Counted from the stretch's first letter, positions 49,294 through 63,372 are shown. The stretch: DNA of 64,000 nucleotides from Dimorphilus gyrociliatus (GCA_904063045.1 CAJFCJ010000002.1:4025891-4089890), one strand, 5' to 3'. Program-made: numbers and translations. The notes: generated by a model not told the origin, from the letters alone.

Positions 49294-52200
49294 GATAGGT
49301 ATATATATTTATATATATAGCATATAGATTAATATATCATATAGCCTTTGTGTATCATGCAACAAGAGAGTAGTTAATTTTTTAATTTATAGATAAATCA
49401 ATAAAAACCACTACTGAAAATTTTCATGAAACATTTAAAGATTGAATAAAAAAATGTGAGCGTCTCTAAACTAGTCACGTACTACTCTAGAATGAAATGG
49501 ATAAAATTAGAATGGAAACATTAACATACCCATTTTATAAGCCACTTAATTGTCTTAAAATAAGTTCTTGTTCCTATTTTAGAAAATCGTTACCTTCAAC
49601 GTGTGTTCTAGGTAATTTTTTAGCCTATTACAAGTATAATTCTTACAGATTTTATAATATAGAAGTTGACCGACCTTAGAAAAGTATATGAAAACCTTAT
49701 ACTTTCGTCCTTTTCAAGGATTATTCTGTAGTATAAACAGCTTTTGTTATTGGCCAAGTCTAGAATTGCAGTTGAGTAAACTGGATAAATGTTTCGGCTG
49801 ACTGAAGCATTGTTTATTTTCCCTAATTTATTTCTTTTAAAATTTGAATAGTTTGTATTTAATTATTGATTTAGCATGAATAAGTGATTTATTGTCAAAA
49901 GAAATGTTTATAAAATAGAGTAGTAACTGAAAGAAACTATAAGAAATGAGTAAGTCTCACAAAATTATAATCCTAATCTTTTTATAACTAGATATTTTCA
50001 TGTTCACTTGCTTTGATCAATGAAAATGTAGTCACTATATAAATTTTTTATTAGACAATTAATCTCCGTTTATCTCATTATGGGTTGTTAAAGATCGATA
50101 GAAATTTGTAAAGAAAGCTCATTCTTTGACATTGTTTTTAAAAGGAAAAGCATTAAAAAATGGTGATATAATATGGAGATATTTTTTTAAAAAAGTAAAG
50201 ACTATAGAGTAGCTATAATTTTACATTCATATAATATTAATATATGAAGTAGTTGATCAATTCCTCATAATTTATAAAGGATTTATCATTGATCCAGTAA
50301 TCCTTCGGGAACGTAATATAAAGCAAAAATATTTTCTTCTATTAAATTTCTTTATATCAAATTCTTGTTGGCTTTTTTTCTTTCTCATTTGTTTGATTTT
50401 TTTTTTATTTAGCAATTTGACCTTAAAACGTTCTGTTTAACATTTCTTTTCTTATTTCTAACTCTATAGATTGTCACCTCCGAATCATCTTCCCGAAAAA
50501 TCATTTTTCTTTCTATAACTAGACCTTTTGTAATAAAGGAGAGGAAATTATTCAAGGGTTTCCATATTTAAACTTTATTAACTGCATGGTTTTGTTGTGT
50601 CGTATATAGCTAAATTTATGCAATATCATTGACAAAGTAGATGTAAATTTGAATAACAACTAGTCTGTGATAAAAGATTAGGAAATAGGCATGACAATGA
50701 TAGAATTATTCGTGGAAATATGATTAATAGAATGATATGAATTCAAATTGGCAGTTTAGTATTGCTTAATGTTCATAAAGGTGGTGGTTGCACTCTAAAT
50801 AGTTGTTAAAAGCACATAATTTTCCAGTAAATCATGGAAAAAGCCGAAATAATCTACGTCGTAGTCGAACATTCGTTAATTGGATTAGACCAGGTTAATA
50901 ATATATCACCTGACGTGTCTATAATTCTCGATTTTCATTTGATTTGCTGTGTGTTGAAAGAGACATATTCAATGACTATGAATTGATTTTTTTCCCTTTC
51001 TGAATAGCAACTTCGCTGTCTAGAAGCAAAACTATGCCGCTAAGAGCTAGTTTTCCACCAACCAAAAGCAAACCAATCAATAGCGATCGTTTGAAATTGG
51101 CTAAAGAATTAGTAGAAAAGGCAATCAGAAACAAAAAAATTTTTACAATACAAGGCCCTTACAGACCTATTAGAGCCGCCCTTCGTCGAAGGGGATGGGT
51201 CGAGAGGTTTTACAAACCAAGCAAACTAAAATCACCCAGAAAGAATGAGGAAAGAGACGAAAAGGAATCGGATAGCGACGACGACGATCTTACAGATGCA
51301 GACGACGACGATGGGCCGAAGCCTTGGGAAGAGGAGGATGGAATTTATGGTATCATGTCAAGAATGGTGCGGAATATTCCTCCTACATTTATTTGGTGTA
51401 TACGTAGTAAAGAAGCAACAGAAGGAGCCAAATTAAGGTATAGCTTTTAAATAAATCATAGAAATTCGAGTGTCATTAAAAATTGTCACATTACATTATC
51501 AAAACTGAATTCAATAATATTTTTCATTGAAAGATATTTGCATTTATCCTGTTTGTTATCGACATTACCTTTCAAAGAGTTTAGACAAACAACCGAATTG
51601 ATAATAGCAACGTAATCAATAGCTATACAATTAATATAGATTCCGTCTAAATATTTATAAAATGTCGGTTATTAAGTATATTTTTGTTACAAAAGGCATA
51701 TACCAGAAATATGTTGAGCCTCACCAAAGAGAAAATTGTTTTATCATTTTACTTGGAAATATTCTAGTGTCCTTCACTTTTATCTCTTCTTAAGGAGGCA
51801 GTTGTGAATTGTTTATTGCCTGAGGCCAACAGATACTAGTTAGCTTGCAAGTTATCTTTATAGATTTTTTTTTTTTACAGCTTTAAATAAACTGTATTAT
51901 TGTAATTTTTATTCAATAAATATTTGATGTATTAAGGATTTTACTGTACAGAGTGCGAAGAGAATAGTTGTTTCCTTTTTTTTTTATTTCAAATGGTTTT
52001 CTCTATTGCAGATGTCAACAGATTATTAATCATTATTCGGGAGCAGGGAGTTTTACTACAAAATCAGGTTTATGCTTATCTTGTCGAGATGTACCTTGGT
52101 TCGAAAAGCAAGATCCAAATCAATTCTTACCAAGATCATTCCGTATAGCAAATGAAGAAGATAGAGCAGCCTTTGTAGAGGACTTTCGCCTCACGGCTTG

Positions 52201-54241
52201 CGAGAGTGTTCTTAAATGGGTTTTAGAAAGGAACCAAATGACTGGCGAATCAACGGAAGATAAGGACTCCAAACCAATGTTACCTCTTTCCCTTCTAACT
52301 AATGCAATAGCATTTTGTAAAGATTTTATACGCTTTAAGGCTCATGATGATTTAGACGATTCGAGCAGTTGCATGACAAAAAACAGTGACTCTTTTTGGG
52401 ATGATTTTCTCTCATCTTATTACAAACTTGTTCATGACGGTGGTTGGTTGCCCAAAACCGATGAATTTATAGTAGAAATTAAAAAGATTTCTGATATATT
52501 TCTTAAGCTAAGACCTCAGCATAAAATTGATGGACTTCGAAACGTTTGGGTCATAAAGCCCGGATGCAAATCAAGAGGTAGAGGCATCAGATGCTCTAGT
52601 AGATTAGAAGATATCGTCTCTTTATCGCGTAGTGCTGTTGGTCAACGAGAATCAAAATGGGTTGTTCAAAAATACGTTGAACGTCCATTACTTATACATT
52701 CTACTAAATTCGATATAAGACAATGGTTCTTGGTAACCGATTGGAATCCATTGACAATATGGTTTTATAAAACTTGTTATATAAGATTTTGTTCAAAGGT
52801 TTTTACATTAGATAACCTAGAAGACGTTGCTGTTCATTTATCAAATCAATGTGTACAAAAGCATTGTGTTATTGATGCTGAATCAAAAATACCTAAAACT
52901 AGAATATGGAGTCTAGAAGAATTTAAAAGTTGGTTAAAAGAATATAAAACAGATAAATGGGATGAAAAAATTTATCCTGGAATGAAAAATTCCATAACGT
53001 GTACGCTTCAGGCTTCTCAAGATAGTATCGATTGTCGAAAGAACTCTTTTGAGCTATTCGGAGCAGATTTTATGATAGCCGACGATCTTGAACCATGGCT
53101 TATTGAAATCAATTGTTCGCCAACAATGGGTTCTGGAAAATCTCCAACGCTAACTCGCCTTATGAACGACGTTCAAGAAGATACAGTAAAAGTAATTTTA
53201 GATAGGAGATTCGATAAAAATAGCGATACGGGAATGTTTGAATTGATTTATAAAGCCAACCATGTGGCCTTACCTCCCTATATAGGCCTTGATTTAAGTG
53301 TTTCCGGCACCAAGGTGTGTCTTCCTGTGTTTAAGACTCCTAGAACAAGTAAGCCAGCCCCTGAATCACCTAACGAGTCGGCTGAAGAAGAAAAGCCAGA
53401 AAAAAGACCAGAAACAAGACCAGAAACTCCTAAAGTCAAACTTAAATATCATAAAGTTAAAAAACCGTCTCCAGCAATAGAAAAGATTGAAAAAGTTGAC
53501 AAGGATGAAAAAGAAAAAGGAACGAACAAAGAAGAGGAAAAGACGAAAAGACTGAGTGTTAATTCTGACAAGGATAAGCAACAGCCAAAACTACTCTCCT
53601 CAAAAAGTATTATGGAAGCGAGCGAATCTCAACTCAAAGCGAAGCAAAGGTATTTGTCCGAAAAGGAGAAATTTGTCTATTCCAGTTCAAAAATTAGTCT
53701 GGAAACCTCGGATTCTCAACTAAAGACAACAAAACATAAATTATTCCTACAGAATTCTTTTGATGCAGATAAAAACAAGGATAGAGATAGAGAATCTCTT
53801 TCATCCAGCTCAAAAAGTTTAGTTGAATCGGGAGAAGAAAAATTAAAAATAGCGAGACAAAAATTATTATTACATCATTCAGCAGATTCTTCAATTAAAC
53901 TCACAGACAGTGATCCTTCTATGAAAATAGATAAATTACCTAAAATTCTTCAATATACCCATAGGCAGCAATTAACAGCTTCAGTAGCATCTGTCGCTCC
54001 CCAACTGGATCCTGAGTTAAGTAATTTACATTTCCAAAGACCGTTTAAAGGAAAAAAGACAAGCTATTCAAAAGCAAATGTGAGAAGCTTTACGAAAGAA
54101 GGTTCTACTCTAACAGTTAAGAAAATAGCTCATAAACGTCGAAAGAATTATCAACAGACCAATCAACAATATCAACATCATCAGCCGCCTCATCAGACAC
54201 ATCATGATTTAGAAATAAAATCACATAGGACTATATCATAG
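48888..54241 (+). CDS. Tubulin monoglycylase, TTLL3/TTLL8 type
   Basis: ATP-grasp ligase that starts glycine side chains on tubulin of ciliary axonemes. Four exons (48888-49031, 49094-49157, 51008-51437, 52012-54241) join in frame: 955 aa. Exon 3 has [16 protein letters not shown], the [19 protein letters not shown] block and an acidic stretch. The TTL domain has [16 protein letters not shown] (about residue 390), [28 protein letters not shown] and [10 protein letters not shown] (about 579), all typical of the TTLL3/8 branch. The tail after about residue 640 is disordered and Lys/Glu/Ser-rich. An ORF from 51968 reads into exon 4, but the AG at 52011 and the join to exon 3 show that its first codons are intronic. 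Presence implies motile cilia. Confidence 0.92.
49158..51007 (+). other. 1.85-kb intron of the glycylase gene with (TA)n
   Basis: Much longer than most introns here. It contains a (TA)n tract at 49249-49285. No nested gene recognised. Confidence 0.75.
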
Positions 54242-55584
54242 AAAAATTTGAATCAAATGAAAGCGAAACAGGAATATATAATTTAAAAACAACCAATAGC
54301 ATACTCTGACATATCAAAGCAAACTATGTACATGCGTACATTTTTACTTGACATACTTTTTATGTTTTTTTTATAGTTAAAAATGTTTCTCATGTGCCTT
54401 CCTAACAAAAATAACGATGACTTGATTAATTAAACAGTATTATTCTTGTTTTTTCCCTTTGTTTTTTTTTTTAAATACTCAGTCTTTTCAACGGAAGAAA
54501 ACAGAAAGAAAGTAAACAACAAACAACAGTATATATAAATTTGTTATAAATAGTAATAATATAATTAGATTGAAAGAATAGAAAGAATAAACCTTTTTAA
54601 ATTTTTACAACAAATCAATTGAGAATAGTATTAGCGAATGATGCCGAAACTAAAAGAAAATTTGACTAATATCCTCAATTCAACCTCCGCATATTAACAG
54701 TATATATACAATGAATAACTGATATAAAACAGACAAGCCCAAGTCTAGGTAGTTTTTTTTTTTTAATAAAAATTTCCATAGGATACATTTCAATTGGTAA
54801 ATTACGATTATTGATTCTCTAAAAAGCCGATTATTGATTGATTAAATTATTAGAAAACAGATGGTGTTATTTGCCGTATAATTTCTTTGCTGAAAGTAAT
54901 GATTTCACGATTATTACTAATGATAGGCTTAAAACATATAATTTAACTTCTATGACTACTACATGGCTTTATTATCTTGTTATTTTAATTATTTTCTATT
55001 TGTTGTTTATTTGCATTTACAATACAATACGCAGTTCATCAAAAATTTGGTAAATCTTTTAATAAAACTTGAAGTTTTCAAGAAGAATAATAAAACGATT
55101 ATTATCGAATTTGGATAATAGGACCCTTCAATATAACCGTCTTTAAACAGATAAGACTACATTTAAATTGATTGAAAATTTGTGAAATTAGATATTTAGT
55201 CGATAAGGTTGACTCTCATTCAATATCTATGACGTTAACGACAAGTGATAAAGTGTTTAACAAAAAATTGACTTTTTTCAACGTGATACTTCGAAATTCT
55301 CTCAACCAAAGAGCATATATTTTAGATATTTCGTTTATATAGCTGGTTTTTTTTAGCCAAGAAGCAATTACATGCACACATACAGTGAAAATAACTATTT
55401 CAGCCTAGAATTAGTTTGAATTTTGGCGAGATAGACGGGCACTGGCTTCCAATTACAAATTTCGAATAGATGATTGGATGAGGAACTATTTGTCAAATCA
55501 GTAATTTCCCATACCAGTTTTCTTTTTGAAATTCTTGGCTTCGATTGGCTAACAACCATCTAAAAATAGTACGGAAGAAAAAAG
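54242..55584. other. Intergenic
   Basis: 1.3 kb between the glycylase stop and the RhoA promoter. It includes one short membrane-type ORF (54838-55053), listed separately. The last 250 bases have higher GC, as expected near a promoter. Confidence 0.5.
54838..55053 (+). CDS. Possible small single-pass membrane protein
   Basis: 71-codon ORF: a polar first half with an NLTS glycosylation site, then one clear hydrophobic helix (WLYYLVILIIFYLLFICIY) and a short basic tail. No recognised family, no visible splice partners. In AT-rich DNA such a frame can arise by chance, so confidence is low. Confidence 0.2.
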   Translation: MIKLLENRWCYLPYNFFAESNDFTIITNDRLKTYNLTSMTTTWLYYLVILIIFYLLFICIYNTIRSSSKIW

Positions 55585-55592
55585 TATAAAAG
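55585..55592 (+). promoter_or_regulatory. TATA box of RhoA
   Basis: tataaaag, followed by a GC-richer stretch (gccccgcctcg) and a 5' UTR exon that ends with a strong donor (ag|gtaagt) at 55742. Transcription start expected near 55615. Confidence 0.5.
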
Positions 55593-55742
55593 AAGCCCCG
55601 CCTCGTCATTTTGCCGTCAACTTTCATTGTGAAATTCTTTGTGATTTTTAACCAATTTTCTTACTGTTTTCGGTTCTAATTCATAACAAGTATATATACA
55701 TTGAATATCTTGAACATTTTTGTATAAATATATAGAAAATAG

Positions 55743-56885
<1,143 letters not shown>

Positions 56886-57824
56886 ACTCTTTATGATTAA
56901 TGTTTACGGCGACATAGATTTCTATGCAAAAAAAACTTCATCTATTACTTAAACAACTTCTGTAATACTCCGTGGTAATTATTATAGCTTGCTTCCAAAA
57001 CTGTCGCTTTTTTCATTTCAAAATTTTATATTTAACGGTATAAAATAAATTATATTGAAAAAATTAATTTGGTGCTTAATCTAACCCCGTTTTAATTGTT
57101 ATTTGTAAAGTATAACTACAAAACATAATTTAACATCGAAGGGAAAAGATGATATTAACTGATTTTCATGGGAAAATTGCATTACGTTTTTTCCCTTAAA
57201 CAACTACTTCCTTGCCAACCCTTTCCTGCATGCCTTGTAAAAAAAGAAAGAAAGAAAAATACCTAAGAGGAACTTTTGTATTGTCTTCAGTTTACATTAT
57301 GCTGCATTTATTTACATAAAAAGTTCTAATTTCTTTTTATCAAATTTTGCTTCCATAGGCCTTTTGATAACTTTTGGATTTTTTTTCTCATAAAAATTAA
57401 AAGCCATTAGAGGTTAACAGGCTCAAATAAGTTATAAATTTGAATTAATGTACAAGAAACGGGATCAATTTTTTTGAATAGGCTTGTTATATTTACGACC
57501 CAGCGGGATGATTGTGTCATAAATAAAACAATATCTCGTTAAAAGCGAACAGACTGTATATTGCTCTTTCCCAACAATAACACACTGCCATCTTACACGC
57601 CCAGTATTACAATGGGATATTTTCTCTGTCTCTTCTCTCTATCTTCTCTCCACTTTGTACCGCCTAAAATTCGCTTATTTCGAAAGTAGATGAATATTTA
57701 AATAACAAAACTTTCTCCGATTTAAAAGCATTCTCTTGTTCACAAATTATAAACGGCAGCATAGGCATAACAGAAAACAACTTTAATTCCTTATCATTTT
57801 TTTTAATAAAAAAACAAAATTCAA
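56886..57824. other. Intergenic, convergent 3' ends
   Basis: 940 AT-rich bases; no gene or repeat recognised. Confidence 0.5.
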
Positions 57825-58238
57825 CTAATAATTAAAATCTTTAACAGCTACTTTTCTATCTAGCGCTTCTTTTAAGGTCTTCGAATCAATAGATATTATT
57901 CCTAGATCAAATACTTGGGATTCTCTTAATTTTTTCTCCACAATATTAAAATTCCAACTTCTATGCCTTTTAAAAGCGGTTTTATCAGTTTTTACTTCTC
58001 TTTCCAGTATTTTGCGATAGTCATTTCTTCTCTCTTCTAAAGTTTTTATCTCCTCCGGTATCTTAGATGTAACTGGACGGTCAAGCAATATTAATAATAT
58101 CAAAATTGTTAGAGAAATAACGAGTAAGGCTAATAATTTAGCTCTAACGCCATGGTGATTCATGAGGATTTTCAACTGAAAACGCGAATTGTAGAATCTA
58201 GTCTGCCCGTTAAGCCGGTCAGAGAGTAATCCGATCAT
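57825..58238 (-). CDS. Unidentified single-pass membrane protein with coiled coil
   Basis: 137 codons in one exon. A short N-terminus with basic residues leads into one strong membrane helix (about residues 34-52, LLALLVISLTILILLILL), then a charged stretch (about 60-90, EEIKTLEERRNDYRKILERE) likely to be helical or coiled, and a C-terminus ending KDFNY. Topology by the positive-inside rule suggests type II. I recognise no family. Length and base composition are better than for random frames nearby. Met at residue 26 (MNHHG) is an alternative start. Confidence 0.5.
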   Translation of the reverse strand: MIGLLSDRLNGQTRFYNSRFQLKILMNHHGVRAKLLALLVISLTILILLILLDRPVTSKIPEEIKTLEERRNDYRKILEREVKTDKTAFKRHRSWNFNIVEKKLRESQVFDLGIISIDSKTLKEALDRKVAVKDFNY

Positions 58239-59891
58239 GTTAAATCCAAAAGATGATTCAAGTTTAATTTTTGTTGGAAAGACAACAATTATACTACATT
58301 TAAAGTAGTTCTCTTTAATTGGCTAGAAGAACAATAATATTAAAAAAGACTATTAGTTAATTATAATTGAAATCTGAATTTAAAAATGATGAAAATAGTA
58401 ATAGTTGTAGGCCTATTTAGTTTTTAATTTTTTTTTGGTAAATTCTCAAATAAACAGAAAATTAGTCGTAAATTGTAAAAACAAAAGAGAAAGAGATAAA
58501 TAAAATTATAAACCTTAATACACGAATAAAACTATTATACTGTAAACTCTATAATAGAATCTATTTGGCTTACCTTTATATAAGTAACTCTGATGTTACA
58601 TTAACCTCCAACCGAGAGCTCCAATCTGCAAAGAATATCGTTGCTATGTTGTACTCGTCTATTTATTTTGTTGAATTAATTTCTACCAACAAATAATCTT
58701 TTTCCCTATGAAAGATATTATCTATTATTTATACTCTTCTAATATATTGGCTGATTATAAATATTGCAGTTTTTTCTCAGCTGAATTGTTGCTTAAAGGT
58801 CGTAGCATTTTTAAATGTGTGTTTACATACGGAACAAATTTTTTATCATCAGTTATACTCCGCTAATTTAATTTTTAACAAAAGCAGACAATTTTTGGGA
58901 AGGCCTATAAATCATGTGTAATGTACACATTATACATCATATATATAATATGTCTTTACTGTATGATACATTTCCTTTGATTAATTGATATCTTTATAGA
59001 AATTCCTGATTAATAGTAAAGAACAAGGGGAGCCTTAATTATTCTTTGGTCGAGTAGACAAGATTTCTCTTTTTTATAACATTTTATCATTCCTTATATA
59101 TTTTTTACTCTTTTAAATATTTCAAAGCATCTTTAATTACTTAATCATGTATTGCATATTGAATAATTATCTTAGGTAAGTTAAAAATGTCCAACTTAGG
59201 CTATAACAGGGATAGGAAATACACGAACAAATCTGTAAAAAATTGAATAATTCTGAGAAACAGTTATCGATAAGTTGATGCTGTTGTTTTCTCTTTAGAA
59301 AAGATATCACTTCTTAATTCGTGGATCTAGACTACTCATATATTTTATCCATTTTCCTTTTATTGACAGGTTTATTTATATATGCAAAATCTGTAATTTA
59401 TTTTTTACACCCAGTGAAGAAAAAATGAACATTATGCACTAAAATCTGTCAAATGTATTATCTTTAAATAGCTTAATACTAATTTCCAAATAAATTCATT
59501 ATTATAATATACAATATCTATTCTTTAGTCTATAGTTAACTAATAATTCATATTCATTGCAATACTGTATTATATACTACCCACGTTTGTTGCAAAGTTT
59601 TATTTTAAGTACTTTAGTCCTATTTTTTGCTTTTTTTTTATCTTTGTTTACTCTTTTATTCTTCGAATTTTCAAAGGATTATGGATTAAGAGATTTTCGT
59701 TGATTTTTTTTTCAATCAGTAGCTAATGATAACAATATCATAGAAGATCTAGTAGAGACATCTATTTGACATATTGTTATGATAAGTTCAAAGCAGACAA
59801 TATTTAAACATAAAAATATTGTATATTATTGCGGGGAAAAATTCGATTATTATTTAGTTTAAGACTTGTAAACAAACATTTGTACGATTAA
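58239..59891. other. Intergenic, AT-rich
   Basis: 1.65 kb between the unidentified membrane protein start and the TMEM244-like stop; no feature seen. Confidence 0.5.
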
Positions 59892-60816
59892 TTATGTTTC
59901 CGTTGAGTTTGAAGACTTAAGAATTAGAGTATTTTTCATTGAAAAAACAATCCCAGCACCAGGATACCATTTCATTGACGAGTCTTTTTTCTTCATTAAG
60001 CAATCTTTAAGATAATAGGCAATAATTTGAGAGAGAACAGTTTGCAGTAATAAGAATAATGCTAAATAATAAAAAAAGAAGATAAATAAAGATTATAATC
60101 ATAAACGATCGATAAAAAATTGAAAATTATTTTTACCTAGACACAGCCACCAAGACCAATTGGATGGTACTTCCATAGTTACTATAATTTTATAAATTTA
60201 AATATATACACTCTATATATAACTATATAAATATAGTAATAAACTAATAAATATTCAACTTACCAATACATGATAAAGATATGTGGAAGATGAAATTTGT
60301 GATATTATAATCCCAAACATATTGGGATCTAATAATAAAAGGATTAATAATACCAGTAACAACAAAATTGGTCACAAGTGTAGCAAAAACAGCTAATTAT
60401 AAAGAATAAAAGTTACTTTTTATGTTGTAATTATTAATTCTATGCTATAAAATAGTTTATTTCATTCTCCTACCTATTTGAGATTTTGAATAAGTCACAC
60501 AACAATTTTCTAATTTAATCCAGTTGTTGATGTGCAATAGCATTCTTGGATTGAAGTCGTTAACGCTATTTCGAGATTTATTGTTTTATTAACATTTACG
60601 AGAATATAGGATTTATTTTAATTTATATTTTATACTTGAATATTCCATGGTAAATGGCATGTAGAGTAAATAAGGAAGAGTAAAAGATGAGAATGGTAAT
60701 CAAGATTTTTAAAACAATTACCTATCAACATTAATTAATAATCAATATATTTTAGAATATGTTTAAGTATATTTTACACATGAACTTACTTTACATTTGG
60801 CTTGTCTATTAAACAT
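59892..60816 (-). CDS. TMEM244/SYS1-like four-pass membrane protein, six small exons
   Basis: No exon exceeds 170 bases, so it does not appear as a long ORF. Exons: 60816-60790, 60721-60636, 60565-60474, 60392-60264, 60181-60137 and 60061-59892. All phases match and the total is 549 bases: 182 aa plus stop. Introns are 68-82 nt, the local norm, with GT/AG ends. Seen: MFNRQAKCK, a first membrane helix (VIVLKILITILIFYSSLF), a luminal loop, a second helix (FATLVTNFVVTGIINPF), then YVWDYNITNFIFHI and VTMEVPSNWSWWLCL. The VWDY...H...T..E.P...WW block recalls vertebrate TMEM244 and the related Golgi protein SYS1, which recruits Arl3/ARFRP1. The C-terminus is longer than I expect for the family. A related function is possible but unproven. 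Confidence 0.7.
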
Positions 60817-61280
60817 TCGTCCAACATTTGAGATGTTACTTTCTGGCGCACCTATATGGAGTAATCAATAATCTTACGACCTTCGTATTTCATATGGATA
60901 AAGCGCCATCTCAATTGTAAAAGTAAAAGCAGAGAATATTTTTCATTGCATATATAAAGTATTTTTATATTCATAAATATAAATATATTATCTATTTCTT
61001 TACGATGTAAACAAGGCCATTATTTTTTCTATCTGCTAATAGATACAACTATTGTAATTGCTGATAATGTTTGTTTACTCAGAGGCAGGACTCAAGTTCA
61101 AATGTGTTATCCCCCAAATAGAATATGCATTAACATGGTGGCTTGTTTTAGGTGTAATTATCACTAGCTAGGTGTCGTTTAAGTATAACTTTAAACAATA
61201 GGTTTGGTAAGTAAGAATTACACAATACAATATTGATTTAGACGGACGAGTGGAAGCTGAACCAGTTCCTGAATTTACAC
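60817..61280. promoter_or_regulatory. Divergent promoter, TMEM244-like / P450
   Basis: 460 bases between divergent starts; no specific site recognised. Confidence 0.4.
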
Positions 61281-62798
61281 ATGATGAGTGCGGAAAGTTT
61301 AATAACAGGTTTTCTTGGTTTGGTTCTCGTTATTGCTTTAATTTTCAAGTATGCGCTCGGATCAAAAAGTTTAAACATTCCTGGACCGAAGAGTTTACCA
61401 ATTGTAGGGAATATTTTACAGATAGATAGAGATAAACCACATCTTTCCTTTATGTCTTTTGCTGAAACTTTTGGTGATATTTACAAATTGCGACTTTTTT
61501 CAACAAACATTGTTGTTGTAAGCAACGAGGATTACATAAAGGAGGTATTGTCCAAAAACGGAGCTGAATTTGCAGGAAGACCACAGACGTTCCGCTTTCA
61601 CCTAATGTTTGAACAAAGAGAGAATGTAACGTTTGGCGAAGGAAAAAATTGGTCATTCTTAAAGAAAAGTGTTTTGCGCGCAATGAAAGTTTATAACAAT
61701 GGCCTACTGGAGTTGGAATCTGTGACAAATGCAGTTGGTCAAGATTTTATAAAAGTAATAGAATCTTTCGAAGGCAAGCCTTTCGATATAAAAGAACAGA
61801 TTATAAGATGTATAACTAATATAATGGCATCTCTAATGTTTGCTAAAAAATTCGATTGGAATGATCCCAACATTACAAGATATGTTGAAGGAGAATCTAA
61901 AGGCTACAATGCATCTATATCTCCAAAAGGCAGCATACTAGATAGTTTTCCATTCTTTCATAAATTGAATATACCATCTTCAATTTGCAATGATATAAAA
62001 CAATGCATTGATTCTCGACGATCATTTTTGGAACCAGAGTTAAGAGAACTGATTAGAAGCTACCAACCTGATAAGGCTCGAGGAATTGGGGATCTTTTAT
62101 ACAAATTTTTTTTGGAGGATTGCAAAGCTGAAGGCAAACCTTTCAATTTTGATCTTTTCTTTATTACTGTTGGTGACCTATTTGCTGCTAGTTTTGCAAC
62201 AACGTCTGAAACCATATATTCATTCATTCTGGTATTATGCAATAGAAAAGAAATTAAACAAAAGATTCAAAAGGAGGTTGATGAAGTACTTGGGACAAGA
62301 ATACCGACACTTGCAGATAAGGAGACTATGCCCTATCTTTCAGCATGTATTTTGGAATTGCTGAGATTCATAAGCCACGTTCCCATTCTTATTCCCCACA
62401 GAGCTGTAGAAGACACAAAACTTGGCTCCTATGACATCCCGAAAGATACCCACATATACATTAACAATTTTACATACAGCCACTCAGAAAAGATATGGGA
62501 TGATCCCTGGAATTTTATACCAGAGAGATTTCTTTCCGAAAATGGAGATATCATTCCAGCGAATCATCCGAACAGAACGAAATTTTTCCCATTTAGTTCA
62601 GGAAAGAGACACTGTCCTGGAGAAGTTTTAGCTAAAAATAGGATATTTTTATTATTCTGTTGGCTTGTACAAAGTTATAATTTTGAATTTGCCGAAGGAT
62701 TCGAAATTACTGATGATCCTAGAATTCGAGAATATGGCGTTATATTATCAAGTCGTCCGTTCAAAGTTGTAACAACGAAGAGACAATCTTCTAAATAA
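61281..62798 (+). CDS. Cytochrome P450, CYP2-clan, intronless
   Basis: Microsomal haem monooxygenase, 505 aa in one exon, the normal length. N-terminal membrane anchor, then the proline hinge (IPGPKSLPIVGN). Helix K has ELLR at residues 359-362. The haem loop is FFPFSSGKRHCPG with the ligand Cys445. Helix I reads GDLFAASFATTSE: the usual A-G-x-D/E-T-T has Ala306 where the acid sits, next to Thr307. The sequence belongs with CYP2-clan enzymes (CYP1/2/17-like) by the PFSSGKRxCPGE motif and IPKDTxIxIN. Substrate cannot be inferred. The start is the first of two adjacent Met codons; the second is equally possible. Confidence 0.93.
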   Translation: MMSAESLITGFLGLVLVIALIFKYALGSKSLNIPGPKSLPIVGNILQIDRDKPHLSFMSFAETFGDIYKLRLFSTNIVVVSNEDYIKEVLSKNGAEFAGRPQTFRFHLMFEQRENVTFGEGKNWSFLKKSVLRAMKVYNNGLLELESVTNAVGQDFIKVIESFEGKPFDIKEQIIRCITNIMASLMFAKKFDWNDPNITRYVEGESKGYNASISPKGSILDSFPFFHKLNIPSSICNDIKQCIDSRRSFLEPELRELIRSYQPDKARGIGDLLYKFFLEDCKAEGKPFNFDLFFITVGDLFAASFATTSETIYSFILVLCNRKEIKQKIQKEVDEVLGTRIPTLADKETMPYLSACILELLRFISHVPILIPHRAVEDTKLGSYDIPKDTHIYINNFTYSHSEKIWDDPWNFIPERFLSENGDIIPANHPNRTKFFPFSSGKRHCPGEVLAKNRIFLLFCWLVQSYNFEFAEGFEITDDPRIREYGVILSSRPFKVVTTKRQSSK

Positions 62799-63372
62799 TA
62801 CGTTGATTCACTGAGCACCTAAATATTAAAACCAGTTTTTTAGATTCACCTTTCAGATGTTCATATTTTAAATTCAACACGATTTAGAGCAAAAGAACCT
62901 TGGTTAAGATTAAATTAGAATCCAGAGATAAGTCCATTAATGCTATCTCTTTAAATTCGGAATTACTAACTTGCAGACAAAACAAGCATGATTGTGCGAA
63001 AGTTATCAATAAGTGTTTTATTGATTTGGCGCTGTTCCTTCAACAGTCGATTATTCGAACTTTACAAAGCTTTAATCATAAAATAATACTTTTTATCTTC
63101 TTCAGTTTATTTTTGTTATGACCTTCGATTATTATTTAGAACATTCAGATGTAGGAGGCAACTATTTTGGACAGTGTAATTTTTGTCCAGCTATTAGATA
63201 AAAAAGATGACGAAATCGAAGAGATTTAACAAAATTATAGATAAGATCTAGAAAAATTTATTTCTGTAGCCTTCAAAGAGGGACAGTTTTAATTCCTAGG
63301 TCTTGTGAAATTGCCTAAATCCATTTTAATTGGACTGTAAGCAACTTGCCAGCTTATAGCACAATACGCATA
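62799..63372. other. Intergenic
   Basis: Short frames only (for example 62900-63121), with no family resemblance. Confidence 0.5.

Noticed and set aside
51968-52011. ATG upstream of the large glycylase ORF as its start
   Set aside because: These codons are intronic: the AG at 52011 joins in phase to exon 3, giving the normal TTLL3/8 N-terminal region.
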